A stretch of 64,000 nucleotides of DNA, from positions 1-64,000 of the forward strand of contig JBHPJE010000003.1 in NCBI GenBank assembly GCA_042568205.1, read 5' to 3'. How positions within the stretch are numbered: position 1 is the first letter of the stretch; the number at the start of each line of letters is the position of its first letter. The stretch comes from JAUVDZ01 sp042568205 (GTDB lineage Bacteria; Patescibacteriota; Gracilibacteria; UBA1369; PNNO01). Of this stretch, positions 36,679 to 46,064 are shown piece by piece. Below the pieces are notes generated by a model, which saw only the letters and a list, made by a program, of their open reading frames with translations, was not told where the DNA came from and did not search any database. The position numbers and the translations under genes were made by a program.

Positions 36679-37433
36679 ATTTTAAAAAAGTTATGTGCGT
36701 TCTCGCTTGTAATCCGCGAGACGTCATCATAACTCATGTTTTTTAGCTGTGCAATCTCTTTTGCAACCTCAACAACATACGATGGTTCGTTCTTTCCACC
36801 ACGATATTTCTGAGGCGCAAGATAAGGGCAATCAGTTTCAACCATCATAGCGTCCATTGGGCATTCCTCAACAACTGCATGTAAATTGCGAGCAGTTGGA
36901 TATGTGATAATTCCTGTAAATGAAGTGTAATATCCTGCCATCCAGACTTTTCGTGCAAATTCAACATTTGAACCAAAACAATGAAAAACCGCATCTTTAA
37001 CACCTTCTTCTTGCAGAACTTCAAGGCACTGTTCGTCAGAATCTCTATTATGAACGATTAAAGGTAAGTCTAATTCTTTTGCTAGAACGATGTGCTGTTT
37101 TAAAACTCGAATTTGAACATCTTTCGGTGAATATTCTTTGAAAAAATCGAGACCAGTCTCCCCTATTGCAACAACTTTCTCGTGTTTAGCTAATTTGCGA
37201 AATTCCTCCCACATTTGATCAGTTAATTTCTTAGAATCCTGAGGATGTAAGCCAACAGCAGCATAAATCCCATCATGACTCTCAGCAATCTTCAAAGCGC
37301 CCTCAGTCGACTCAATATCACAACCAACAACAATCATCTTTCCGACTCCTGCTTCATGCGCACGATGAATAACAGCATCAATATTGTTGCTTAGTGGTTT
37401 AAACTGGATGTGGCAATGTGTATCTATGATCAT
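36675..37433 (-). CDS. tatD: TatD-family metal-dependent hydrolase
   Basis: A 252-residue TIM-barrel hydrolase. Metal ligands are visible in IDTHCHIQF at the N-terminus, IGETGLDFF, IVHNRDSDEQ, FHCFGS and the C-terminal VETDCPYLAP. TatD proteins are 3'-5' DNases or D-aminoacyl hydrolases involved in DNA repair and turnover. The start at 37433 (MIIDTHCH) is favoured. A frame extends to 37460, but homologues begin at MIIDTH. Confidence 0.93.
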   Translation of the reverse strand: MIIDTHCHIQFKPLSNNIDAVIHRAHEAGVGKMIVVGCDIESTEGALKIAESHDGIYAAVGLHPQDSKKLTDQMWEEFRKLAKHEKVVAIGETGLDFFKEYSPKDVQIRVLKQHIVLAKELDLPLIVHNRDSDEQCLEVLQEEGVKDAVFHCFGSNVEFARKVWMAGYYTSFTGIITYPTARNLHAVVEECPMDAMMVETDCPYLAPQKYRGGKNEPSYVVEVAKEIAQLKNMSYDDVSRITSENAHNFFKI

Positions 37434-37475
37434 AACGCAATTTAATGTATCATAACTCACGCAATAAAAAAAATT

Positions 37476-39560
37476 ATGAAGGCTAGTATTTTAATTGTAC
37501 ATTTCGGTGACTCAAAACCAACTTTAAAGTGTATTAAGTCGATTAAAAGCGATCTCGAACACGAAATTATCGTTGTTGATAATAATCTCAAGGATTCTCA
37601 GCGTGGAAAATTCGCAAATGTGCGATATTTTAAATCCGATTTAAATAATTATTGCCATGCTCTTAATTTTGGCTTTAAAAAGGCAAAAAGCGACATCGTT
37701 GTTGTGCTTAATCCTGATGCAGAAGTTGCACCTAACTGGCTCGATGAAATCTTGAAGCCTTTTTCTGATCCTAAAATTGCTGGAGTTTCTTCAAAAATTC
37801 TTTTTAAAAAATCAAAACGAATAAATTCACTTGGAATCGAAGAAATTAAAGATTTTTATTATAGAGATGCTGGTTTTGATGAAGAAGATGATCCAAATCT
37901 AAAACCTCAGGAAATAAAATACGCTAGCGGATGCAGTGTGGCATATAGAAAGTCAGCAATTAAAGAAGTTGGAGGATTTGATGAAGATTTTGTGATGTAT
38001 GTAGAGGATGTTGATATGGGAATTAAACTGCGAGCAAGGAATTACAAGCTAATGGTTGCACCAACCAGCATTGTTTATCATGCTTTCCATGGAACTTCTG
38101 GTGGAGTTGATCTTCCGTGGTATTTTTGCAATCGAAATCGCTTTTTATTAATTGCTAAACATCATCCTGAAAAATTTACCAAACAAATTAAAAAATCTCA
38201 TCCATTTATCCATGGTCAATTGGATTATTTATTTGAATTTGTAAAAGCCGGTATTTATAAACTTATAATTGAAGGAAATTATGAAGAATATCTCCAGGAA
38301 ATTCTAGAAAAGTGCACTGAAATTTTTCCTTTAGATAAAGTTCAAAATATTATCAATGAAATACAATTAAATTTGGGCTTACGAAAGCCAAGGATCGCCT
38401 TTTACGATCATGCTTTACAATTTATTGGTGGAGGTCAAAAATATGGTTGTACAATTGCAGAAGAAGCTCAAAAATTTGGTAATGTAACTTTTATCACGAA
38501 TAAGCCGGTTACAATTGATAATTTAGAGAATTGGTATGACTTAGATCTATCAAACTGCGATCTTAAAACCATTGAACTTGAAATTAATGAAGATGATAAA
38601 CAAATAAATCCAAGCTTGGCAGAAGTAATGGCTACAAATCCTTTTATGCCTGTTGAAGACGAAATCCTCAATTATGATTTGATGATAAATGTGAATATGG
38701 TTTCTCATGTAAATGCGCTGGCTCTTCAAAATATATTCCTTTGCCACTTCCCTGACGGCGGGAAGAAATATCATTTTTATGTAGATGAGTACGACAAACT
38801 TATAACAAACTCAAAATATACAAAATCGTGGATTAAAAAGAAGTGGAAACTTGAACCAGACGAGATTATTTATCCTCCGGTGGATATGAAGTATGAAGGA
38901 CATACTGAAAAAGAAAACATCATCTTGTCAGTTGCCCGTTTTGAAAAATCAGGATCAAAAAAGCAATTAGAATTGGTTAAAGCATTTGAAAAAATGCGCC
39001 TTAAAGAATGGAAGCTGATTTTGGCTGGTGGAAGTCTTGAAAACAACCGGTACCTCGACCGGATTAAATCATATATCGAATCCAGGGACTTAAATGTTGA
39101 GGTTAAAACGAATTTATCAAACTCAGATCTCAAAAAAACATATGCTCATGCAAAAATTTTCTGGCATGCCTGTGGACTCGGAGTTAAAGAGAGCAAAAAT
39201 CCAAATTTAATCGAACATTTTGGTATGACAACAGTTGAAGCTATGCAAAATGGGTGCGTACCTGTTGTAATAAACGGCGGAGGTCAGCGCGAAATCATAG
39301 ATCATGGAAAAAATGGATTTAAATTTAAAAATCCAACACAATTAGTAAAATTTACAAACAAATTAATCAAATCAAATAGCTTATTAAGAATATTAAGCGA
39401 TGCTGCGTCTAGATCTTCAAAGAAATTCGAAAAAGAAAACTTTCAAAAACAATTTTCTTCAATTTTAGCTGAATGTATTGAAAAAATAACTGCTAAAAAG
39501 AATTTTATTCCTGAGGCTCATCACGTTTATAAACAACTTACTTCTCGGAAAGCTTCTTAA
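37476..39560 (+). CDS. GT2-GT4 fusion glycosyltransferase
   Basis: This is a 694-residue two-domain enzyme. Residues 1-270 are a rhamnosyltransferase-like GT2 (SILIVHFGDSKPTLKCIKSI, LNPDAEVAP, YASGCSVAYRKS, GGFDEDFVMYVEDVDM). Residues about 305-690 are a GT4 (ILSVARFEKSGSKKQLELV, EHFGMTTVEAMQNG, VVINGGGQREII). Two fused transferases could add successive sugars in one surface glycan. It overlaps the converging gene by 23 bases. Confidence 0.9.
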   Translation: MKASILIVHFGDSKPTLKCIKSIKSDLEHEIIVVDNNLKDSQRGKFANVRYFKSDLNNYCHALNFGFKKAKSDIVVVLNPDAEVAPNWLDEILKPFSDPKIAGVSSKILFKKSKRINSLGIEEIKDFYYRDAGFDEEDDPNLKPQEIKYASGCSVAYRKSAIKEVGGFDEDFVMYVEDVDMGIKLRARNYKLMVAPTSIVYHAFHGTSGGVDLPWYFCNRNRFLLIAKHHPEKFTKQIKKSHPFIHGQLDYLFEFVKAGIYKLIIEGNYEEYLQEILEKCTEIFPLDKVQNIINEIQLNLGLRKPRIAFYDHALQFIGGGQKYGCTIAEEAQKFGNVTFITNKPVTIDNLENWYDLDLSNCDLKTIELEINEDDKQINPSLAEVMATNPFMPVEDEILNYDLMINVNMVSHVNALALQNIFLCHFPDGGKKYHFYVDEYDKLITNSKYTKSWIKKKWKLEPDEIIYPPVDMKYEGHTEKENIILSVARFEKSGSKKQLELVKAFEKMRLKEWKLILAGGSLENNRYLDRIKSYIESRDLNVEVKTNLSNSDLKKTYAHAKIFWHACGLGVKESKNPNLIEHFGMTTVEAMQNGCVPVVINGGGQREIIDHGKNGFKFKNPTQLVKFTNKLIKSNSLLRILSDAASRSSKKFEKENFQKQFSSILAECIEKITAKKNFIPEAHHVYKQLTSRKAS

Positions 39561-39870
39561 TCTCTTTTTCCAGCTTTTCAATATACTTTATTGTCTCTTC
39601 GTTAAACTTTTCCTGACGTTGGACTATTTCTCCAATAAAATATTCTGTTTCGTAATAGAATTTGTTTTTTGCCTTATCAATGAGCTTTCCACCAACCTTT
39701 CGCGGAGAAGTAAACTTCCGATAATGTTTTGAAAGCTTAGCATTGTCTTTTAAAAGTTTAATGTTTCCCTTTCCCTTAACTCTTTTACGATGAATTACAG
39801 CTATATCTTTTGACAGCTTGTCCAAAAATTTTAGAATGCGATCTTTGTCGGTTTCTGATAAACTACTCAT
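39538..39870 (-). CDS. Hypothetical 110-residue basic, coiled-coil protein
   Basis: Very Lys-rich, with a predicted coiled coil at the C-terminus (FNEETIKYIEKLEKEIKKL). There is no membrane segment. It diverges from the GT4 gene at 39893 by 22 bases. No family is recognised. Basic charge could suit nucleic-acid binding. Confidence 0.6.
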   Translation of the reverse strand: MSSLSETDKDRILKFLDKLSKDIAVIHRKRVKGKGNIKLLKDNAKLSKHYRKFTSPRKVGGKLIDKAKNKFYYETEYFIGEIVQRQEKFNEETIKYIEKLEKEIKKLSEK

Positions 39871-39892
39871 GCCTTAATCGTACAACAAAAAC

Positions 39893-40975
39893 ATGAAAAT
39901 TGGAATCGATGTTACAAGCTTAAGCATGCCAAAGACTGGAATCGGACAATACCAGTACAATTTGATGAATACTTTGCTCAAAATCGATAAAAAGAATGAA
40001 TATCACCCATATGCATTTAATCTTCGCGATAATACAAAGTATCATTCTTTGGATTTTAATGTGCGGGCCCATAAAATTCCACAAAGATTAATAACTGCCT
40101 GGTGGCTTGGTGTGAGATATCCCCGATTAGAACAAATCACTGATGATTGCGATGTTTATCAAATATCAGAAATCTGCCAACAACCAACAAAGCGCAAGAC
40201 TGTGGCTTTCATTCATGATCTCACTACCCTTCTCTACCCTGATTATCACATTTTTAAAAACAAATTTCTCAACAAACATCGTTATAAAAATATCAAACGA
40301 CATGCTGATGTTGTTTTAACAAATTCTATTCATACAAAATGCGATATAATTGAACATCTTGGCATTGAAGCTGATCGAATCCGCGTAACTCCTTTTGGAG
40401 TTGATGAAAAATTTAAACCAACTAACGGCTCGCCAATCGAAGGGCGATATATTTGCTACCTTGGAACAATTGAACCTAGAAAAAATCTAGTGAATTTATT
40501 GCGAGCTTTTAAAAGATTGAAGGATGAAGAGTCGATTCCGCATAAATTAGTATTAATTGGAAAGGATGGATGGTTTTATGAAGGGATTTATGAAGAAATG
40601 CGAAAATTGCATTTAGAAAATGATGTTGTGCGGCTTGGATTTGTTAAAGATGAAGAATTGCCAGCTTTGATAAGCGGTGCTGAGCTTTTTGTTTACCCTT
40701 CTTTCTATGAAGGATTCGGATTGCCTGTTTTAGAAGCTATGGCATGCGGAACTCCAGTTGTTACCTCAAAAATTAGCTCTTTGCCTGAAGTTGGAGGAAA
40801 TGCTGTTATGTATTGTAATCCAAACCAATATAAAGACATCGCTGAAAAAATGTTCGAATTTATAAGATCAAAACCTGAAAGAGAAAAATTTAGTGCCCTT
40901 GGCTTAGAACGTGCCAAAAAATTCACATGGGAGGCATGTGCAAGAAAACATATAGAAATTTATGAAGGTTTATAG
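39893..40975 (+). CDS. GT4-family glycosyltransferase
   Basis: A 360-residue GT-B enzyme resembling mannosyl/rhamnosyltransferases. It has an N-terminal IDVTSLSMPKTGIGQYQYNL, YLGTIEPRKNLVNLLRAF, VRLGFVKDEELPALISGAEL and the donor-binding PSFYEGFGLPVLEAMACGTP. It belongs to the glycan cluster. Its stop lies next to the terminator of the minus-strand RNA unit that follows. Confidence 0.92.
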   Translation: MKIGIDVTSLSMPKTGIGQYQYNLMNTLLKIDKKNEYHPYAFNLRDNTKYHSLDFNVRAHKIPQRLITAWWLGVRYPRLEQITDDCDVYQISEICQQPTKRKTVAFIHDLTTLLYPDYHIFKNKFLNKHRYKNIKRHADVVLTNSIHTKCDIIEHLGIEADRIRVTPFGVDEKFKPTNGSPIEGRYICYLGTIEPRKNLVNLLRAFKRLKDEESIPHKLVLIGKDGWFYEGIYEEMRKLHLENDVVRLGFVKDEELPALISGAELFVYPSFYEGFGLPVLEAMACGTPVVTSKISSLPEVGGNAVMYCNPNQYKDIAEKMFEFIRSKPEREKFSALGLERAKKFTWEACARKHIEIYEGL

Positions 40976-41010
40976 AAAAGAGGAGCGCCAGTACCGGGAT
41001 GGGCGCTCCT
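40974..41010 (-). terminator. Intrinsic terminator of the minus-strand RNA unit
   Basis: On the minus strand AGGAGCGCCC and GGCGCTCCT form a nine- to ten-pair stem around CATCCCGGTACT-type loop sequence, followed by CTTTTCTATA. It is the strongest terminator in the window. Confidence 0.8.
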
Positions 41011-41411
41011 TGCAAAGTGGGTGGGATCAACGATCTCTAGCCTATAGGTTTAGTTGTCGCAACTTCCCGATAAACCTACAAACCAGCCGGGCAAACCTTG
41101 AAGAGAGTTCTAATATTGGGACGCTCTCTAGACGGACTTCCTTTTGCACACTTTAGATCCGTGGGTGCAAACCGACCAGGTTCTAACTGTAACAGTGTGC
41201 CCATGCACCTACCGGGTGATCATCACCCTAATAATTACAGTTCTACACTCGACCTCGGGCACTGCGACGTGCTCCTGGGCCGAGTTGGATCATTTGTCTC
41301 GATGACGAGGTAAATTTTAGGTCACACAGATGGCGGAAGAGACCATCAGGACCTAATTTCCTTAAACCCGCTGGTGTACATGTGACACCTCCTTTCATTG
41401 GATGAGACAGG
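40980..41411 (-). ncRNA. Large structured RNA candidate (about 430 nt)
   Basis: A GC-rich interval with its own promoter and terminator. Perfect helices include TTAGGTC/GACCTAA (41317-41323 with 41350-41356) enclosing GATGG/CCATC, AACTGTAA/TTACAGTT (41185-41192 with 41235-41242) enclosing GGGTGA/TCACCC, AGAGAG/CTCTCT (41102 and 41124), and TAGGTTTA/TAAACCTA (41045-41052 with 41071-41078) enclosing GTTG/CAAC. The 5' end carries GAAAGGAGGTG, an 11-base complement of the 16S 3' end, six bases before an ATG (41381) that opens only 11 codons. An overlapping 51-codon frame starts at 41398. The motifs of RNase P, tmRNA and SRP RNA were not found. Confidence 0.6.
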
Positions 41412-41417
41412 ATGGAT

Positions 41418-41446
41418 ACTCTAGTATATTTTTCTATTTTTGTCAA
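41418..41446 (-). promoter_or_regulatory. Promoter of the structured RNA unit
   Basis: Minus strand TTGACA (41441-41446), 17 bases, TAGAGT (41418-41423). The start is predicted near 41411. Confidence 0.75.
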
Positions 41447-41489
41447 GTGTTGCTGGAAATATTATTGTTCTATATTGATTTACATTAAT

Positions 41490-42371
41490 ATGGAACAACT
41501 AAAACCAGACATCGAGCTATCATTATCAAAACCAAATAATAAATTAATTGTTGCTTTATCAACATTAATATCATTGCTTGCAATTGCTGCATGTGATGGA
41601 AAAAAAGCTCCTCCTCCAGAGAATAAACCAGATATTAATGAATATGAAGATTTTGTAAGTATTGACAGAGAATCCCATAACAAAAGTCAGCGTCTTGTTA
41701 ATCAGGCACAATTAGAAGATGCTCAAGATTATGATGCAATTAAAGAAGTTTTATCTATTGAAGCTGATAATTTTTTCAATACAGCCGCAAAACTGCAGCC
41801 ATTAGTTAAACTCTTAAGAAAAAATCCATGGATAATTGCAAAAATCAAACAAAATCTAAAAAGAACTGAAAAAGAGGTTGAAAGATTAAAAGAGGATCCC
41901 AAAAACGGGAGTAGTTTTACAGTATCAATAAATTCAAAATTTAATGTTGAAATCACTGCTGATCCATATAATTTCTTAAATAATGGTGGTGGTTTTATAA
42001 TGTTTCGAATAATAGATAAAAAGGGTAAACCAGTATTACAACTTTTTATAGAAAATGAAACAAATTGCCAGGAAATATCATTAGCTGATTGGTTAAAAAA
42101 AACATTTAGTAATAAATGTGAGCACCGGCCAGGAGAAGGGCCTTTTAGAGTAGAGTTTGAAGCTGTGGGAATTAAACACAAAGAAAAAATCGGAATTATA
42201 AGTTTTGCTGATTTTGAATTACAAAAGAAAATTGATGATTTACATGATGCAGGTCATGACTTAGATGAAGAAAGAGTAAAAAATCTCACTGAACACCTTC
42301 CACCAGAAATCGTGCAAATACTAAGATTGTTAAAAATGGCTAACGACTTTCTCCCGGAGCATTTAAGATAA
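41490..42371 (+). CDS. Lipoprotein of unknown function
   Basis: A 293-residue protein with an N-terminal helix and lipobox IAAC, preceded by an unusually long, polar leader of about 20 residues. A Pro-rich tether (KKAPPPENKPD) follows. The rest is soluble with mixed charge and two late cysteines (TNCQEI, NKCEHR). No family is recognised. ATG at 41490 is chosen because the open frame upstream to 41412 has no signal-peptide sense and overlaps the divergent promoter. Confidence 0.7.
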   Translation: MEQLKPDIELSLSKPNNKLIVALSTLISLLAIAACDGKKAPPPENKPDINEYEDFVSIDRESHNKSQRLVNQAQLEDAQDYDAIKEVLSIEADNFFNTAAKLQPLVKLLRKNPWIIAKIKQNLKRTEKEVERLKEDPKNGSSFTVSINSKFNVEITADPYNFLNNGGGFIMFRIIDKKGKPVLQLFIENETNCQEISLADWLKKTFSNKCEHRPGEGPFRVEFEAVGIKHKEKIGIISFADFELQKKIDDLHDAGHDLDEERVKNLTEHLPPEIVQILRLLKMANDFLPEHLR

Positions 42372-42374
42372 TTA

Positions 42375-43091
42375 TTAATTCTTATAATGCTGCACCACCT
42401 CACTCGCTCCCCCATCTTTCACAATTCTTCCATTTTCCATCAAAATCGCACGATCGCAGAACTTTTCTATCATGTCTAAGTCGTGACTAACCAGGACAAT
42501 GGTCTTTCCTTGTGCTTTCAAATCTTCAAATACTTTCATACACTTTTTTTGGAACTCTCTGTCCCCCACTGCGAGGACTTCGTCACATAAATATACATCT
42601 GCGTGAGCTGCTGAAGCAATTGCGAATGCAAGTCTCATCTGCATTCCTGAAGAAAAGTTTTTAAGCTTCATTTCCATGAAATTTTCAAGCTCAGCAAACT
42701 GAACAATATTTTTATACATTGAGTCAATTTTTGGCCTACTCATACCAAGAATCACACCATTCAAATAAATATTCTCCCTTGCTGAAAGGTCTCCGTTAAA
42801 TCCAACTCCTAATTCTAAAAATGGCGAAACTTCACCATCAATTTCAACCTCACCTGACGAAGGAACATAAATATTTGCTAACAATTTTAATAAAGTCGAC
42901 TTCCCTGATCCATTCTTCCCAATAATCCCAATAAACTCACCCTTTGCAACCTCCAGATTCACATCCTTCAAAGCATCAAGATCAATATATTTACGTCTCC
43001 TATAAAAATTAACAAAACTCTCCTTCAAAGTATCACGCTTTTCATGCGGGATCTTAAACTTCTTACAAACATTTGTGAGTTTTATAGCCAT
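42375..43091 (-). CDS. Polysaccharide ABC exporter ATPase (Wzt/TagH-like)
   Basis: A 238-residue ATPase with Walker A GKNGSGKST near residue 56, signature FSSGMQMRL, Walker B VYLCDEVLAVGD and switch His in VSHD. The VGFNGDLSARENIYLNG sequence is typical of Wzt/TagH. The extra C-terminal carbohydrate-binding domain found in many Wzt proteins is missing, so export is probably not tied to a glycan end cap. It works with the permease whose stop directly precedes its start. Confidence 0.92.
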   Translation of the reverse strand: MAIKLTNVCKKFKIPHEKRDTLKESFVNFYRRRKYIDLDALKDVNLEVAKGEFIGIIGKNGSGKSTLLKLLANIYVPSSGEVEIDGEVSPFLELGVGFNGDLSARENIYLNGVILGMSRPKIDSMYKNIVQFAELENFMEMKLKNFSSGMQMRLAFAIASAAHADVYLCDEVLAVGDREFQKKCMKVFEDLKAQGKTIVLVSHDLDMIEKFCDRAILMENGRIVKDGGASEVVQHYKN

Positions 43092-43868
43092 TTAAATGTT
43101 TTCAGGGATTTTTTTATCAAACCGTAGGAAAATAAATATACCAAATACAAGAACAACTGCAACCATTAATAATAATGATCCATTTAGATTAGCTGCCGGT
43201 ATATGATCCAAAACAAAGACCGCTCGCGAATACTCAATCAATCTTGCTAACGGATTCAAATAAATATATCGATGATAAGCCTCCGGAACCATTGTAATCG
43301 GATAGATAATCGGCGTCATCCAAAATCCAATCTGCAAAAGAACCTCCCAAATATGACTAAAGTCACGAAACTTTATATAGAGAACGCTCAAAATTAAAGA
43401 CATGCCCAAAATCAAGAAGTACAATTCAATCACATATACCAAAAAGAAGAAAAAGTTCATGCTAAAGCCAATATCGCTCACTGCCAAAAATACAAAGAAC
43501 ACAATCATATTCAATAAAAACGTCAGAAAAGTCGTAAGAGTCGAAGCAATCACAATAATAATTCTAGGAAAATACACTTTTCGAATGATCGCCTCCTTAG
43601 CTTCAAAGCTTCGCAAAGCAATCGAGGTCGCCTCTGCAAAGAAATTCCAAATCACAACACCAAGTAAGAGATAAAGCTGATAATTTTCAACTGGAAACCT
43701 CATAAATACCGAAAAAACAACATAAAGAACCGCGAACAACAGTAAAGGCTTAACTAAAGTCCAAAAATATCCAAGAAGCGAGTTCTGATATCTAACCTTA
43801 AAATCAGAAATTGCGATTTCTTTGAGGATTCGGAGGTTTTTTTTGCTGAAAATTGAATGTTTCTTCAT
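43092..43868 (-). CDS. Polysaccharide ABC exporter permease (Wzm/TagG-like)
   Basis: A 258-residue ABC-2 permease with about six membrane helices. The N-terminal ISDFKVRYQNSLLGYFWTLV is the hallmark of Wzm/TagG/KpsM proteins. Helices include LLLFAVLYVVFSVFMRF and WMTPIIYPITMVPE. Together with the ATPase it exports lipid-linked glycan made by the transferases encoded upstream in the window. Confidence 0.93.
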   Translation of the reverse strand: MKKHSIFSKKNLRILKEIAISDFKVRYQNSLLGYFWTLVKPLLLFAVLYVVFSVFMRFPVENYQLYLLLGVVIWNFFAEATSIALRSFEAKEAIIRKVYFPRIIIVIASTLTTFLTFLLNMIVFFVFLAVSDIGFSMNFFFFLVYVIELYFLILGMSLILSVLYIKFRDFSHIWEVLLQIGFWMTPIIYPITMVPEAYHRYIYLNPLARLIEYSRAVFVLDHIPAANLNGSLLLMVAVVLVFGIFIFLRFDKKIPENI

Positions 43869-43952
43869 ATTGGTTCAAATATACCATATTTCCCTTCCCC
43901 ACAACATTAATTTCTGGTATTTTGTTTTAGCTTATAAATAAACAAATTCGAC

Positions 43953-44969
43953 ATGATTATCGTAATGAGAAAGTCGGCTACTAAAGAACAAACGCAGTCG
44001 ATTTTACAAGAAATTGAAGAGAAAGGCTTAAAACCAATGCCGTTATACGGAACTGAAAGAACTGTTATTGCAGTTATAGGTGACGAGAGAATTCTCGACA
44101 GACAACATGTTGCATCGCAACCTGGTGTTAGCAATGTAATGCTGGTTTTGCCTCCTTATAAACTTGTAGCACGCGAAACAAAACACGAAGACACTGTTAT
44201 AAAAATTCGCGAAGGAGTTGAAATTGGTGGAAAAGAAATTTGTGTAATGGCTGGTCCATGCGCAGTTGAAAATTATGAATTCGTAAGCCAAGCTGCAAAA
44301 GCTGTAAAAGCTGCTGGTGCAAAAATTTTAAGAGGAGGAGCATTTAAACCTAGAACAGGACCTTATTCTTTTCAGGGATTAGGTGAAAAAGGTTTGAAAA
44401 TCCTAAAAAAAGTTTCTGAAGAAGAAGATATCCCATTTGTAACTGAGGTTTTAAATACAAAAGATCTACCATTAGTTTCTGAATATGCAGATATCCTTCA
44501 GGTTGGAGCTCGAAATATGCAAAACTTCAATCTTCTTGAAGAATTAGGAAAACAAAAAAGGCCTGTGCTTCTGAAACGTGGAATGTCTGCGAAAATTAAA
44601 GAGTGGTTATTGGCAGCTGAATATATTATGTCTAATGGAAATCCAAATGTAATTTTATGTGAAAGAGGAATCCGAACTTTTGAAACTGAAATCCGATCAA
44701 CTCTTGCTTTACAATCTGTACCTTTAATTAAAGAACTTAGTCATTTGCCAATTATTGTTGATCCTTCTCATGCAGCAGGAAAACCTTCGTTAATCCCGGC
44801 AATGTCTAAAGCTTCAATTGCTGCTGGTGCTGATGGTATAATCGTGGAGGTTCATCCAAAACCAGACGAGGCACTTTGCGATGGTCAGCAAGCTCTTACT
44901 CCTGAAATCTTTAAAGATATGATGGATGAGATGAAGCCAGTTGCAGAGGCAGTTGGAAAAACAATGTAA
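43953..44969 (+). CDS. aroF: 3-deoxy-7-phosphoheptulonate synthase (DAHP synthase)
   Basis: A 338-residue class I-beta-type DAHP synthase. It has an N-terminal ferredoxin-like regulatory domain (about 70 residues, MIIVMRKSATKEQ) and a TIM barrel with AGPCAVEN, LRGGAFKPRTGPYSFQGLG, QVGARNMQN, LLKRGM, CERGIRTFE and DPSHAAG. It joins phosphoenolpyruvate and erythrose 4-phosphate, the first step toward chorismate. It opens the shikimate operon. Confidence 0.95.
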   Translation: MIIVMRKSATKEQTQSILQEIEEKGLKPMPLYGTERTVIAVIGDERILDRQHVASQPGVSNVMLVLPPYKLVARETKHEDTVIKIREGVEIGGKEICVMAGPCAVENYEFVSQAAKAVKAAGAKILRGGAFKPRTGPYSFQGLGEKGLKILKKVSEEEDIPFVTEVLNTKDLPLVSEYADILQVGARNMQNFNLLEELGKQKRPVLLKRGMSAKIKEWLLAAEYIMSNGNPNVILCERGIRTFETEIRSTLALQSVPLIKELSHLPIIVDPSHAAGKPSLIPAMSKASIAAGADGIIVEVHPKPDEALCDGQQALTPEIFKDMMDEMKPVAEAVGKTM

Positions 44970-44972
44970 TCT

Positions 44973-46064
44973 ATGGGCAAAATCCAGGTTTCCTTAAAAA
45001 AAAGAATTGATCAGTCTTACGAAATCAGTTTAAACACTGCTTATCTTAAGAGATTGATTGTGGATTTAAAAAAAAATAAATGGGGAAACAAGTATGCCCT
45101 TATTTGTGATGCAAAAGTACGAAAGCTTTACGGAAATGATCTAGCAGAAAAACTAAACAAGGCAGGAATAAAAGTAGAGGTTTTTTCTTTTCAAAACGGA
45201 GAAAAATTTAAAAATTTAAAAACTGTTGAAAGATTACTTGGGGCAATGTCAAAAAGTGAATTCTTTAGAGACGATGCAGTTATTGCATTAGGTGGAGGTG
45301 TAACCGGAGACATTGCTGGATTCGTAGCATCAATTTACATGCGCGGAATACCATACATCCAAATTCCTACTACACTTTTAGCTATGGTTGACTCTTCAGT
45401 AGGCGGAAAAACAGGAGTTGATACTAGTTACGGAAAAAATCTTATTGGAACCTTCACTCAACCGGAAAAAGTGTACATAAACGTCAACTTTTTAAAGACG
45501 CTTCCAAAAAAACAAATGTTAAATGGAGTTGGAGAAGCAATTAAATATGGTGTTATAGCCGACAAAAAGGTTCTTGGTCTTTTACGACGGAATAAAGAGA
45601 AAATCATGAATTTAAATGTACGAACTTTAGAGCGATTAATTTCAATGTGTATTAAAATTAAAGCCCGAATAGTTGAGATCGATGAAAAAGAATCAGAAGT
45701 GCGAAAAATCCTTAACTACGGCCATACTTTCGGACATGCCATTGAAAAAATTTCACGTTATAAAATCGAACATGGTGAAGCTATTACAATCGGGATGTGC
45801 CTTATAAACACAATTGCAGTAAATAAAAAATGGCTCAAACCAAAAAAGGCTGAAAAAATCAAAGCTACTATAAAAATGTACGGACTTCCAACAAAATACG
45901 AAAAACTTAAACCTGCAAACAAGTTAATAGCTGCAACAAAACTCGATAAAAAAGTAAAAGACGGAAAAATTCTATATATTGTGCCATATAAAATCGGACG
46001 AGTACTTCTAACTGATAAAATTACAAACCGCGACATCATAAAAGCATGCAAAAAGCACTCATAA
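44973..46064 (+). CDS. aroB: 3-dehydroquinate synthase
   Basis: A 363-residue NAD-dependent cyclase with FQNGEKFKNLKTVERLL, ALGGGVTGDIAGFVAS, PTTLLAMVDSSVGGKTGV, and metal ligands in NYGHTFGHAIE and IEHGEAITIGM. It converts DAHP to 3-dehydroquinate, the second shikimate step. It begins three bases after aroF and overlaps aroA/K by 19 bases, so the three are surely one operon. No aroD or aroE is visible here. Confidence 0.96.
   Translation: MGKIQVSLKKRIDQSYEISLNTAYLKRLIVDLKKNKWGNKYALICDAKVRKLYGNDLAEKLNKAGIKVEVFSFQNGEKFKNLKTVERLLGAMSKSEFFRDDAVIALGGGVTGDIAGFVASIYMRGIPYIQIPTTLLAMVDSSVGGKTGVDTSYGKNLIGTFTQPEKVYINVNFLKTLPKKQMLNGVGEAIKYGVIADKKVLGLLRRNKEKIMNLNVRTLERLISMCIKIKARIVEIDEKESEVRKILNYGHTFGHAIEKISRYKIEHGEAITIGMCLINTIAVNKKWLKPKKAEKIKATIKMYGLPTKYEKLKPANKLIAATKLDKKVKDGKILYIVPYKIGRVLLTDKITNRDIIKACKKHS

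Noticed and set aside
40980..41411. RNase P RNA, tmRNA or SRP RNA at the structured locus
   Set aside because: Their conserved sequences (GAGGAAAGTCC, tag-peptide frame with tRNA-like ends, GGAAG-type tetraloop region) were not found on either strand.
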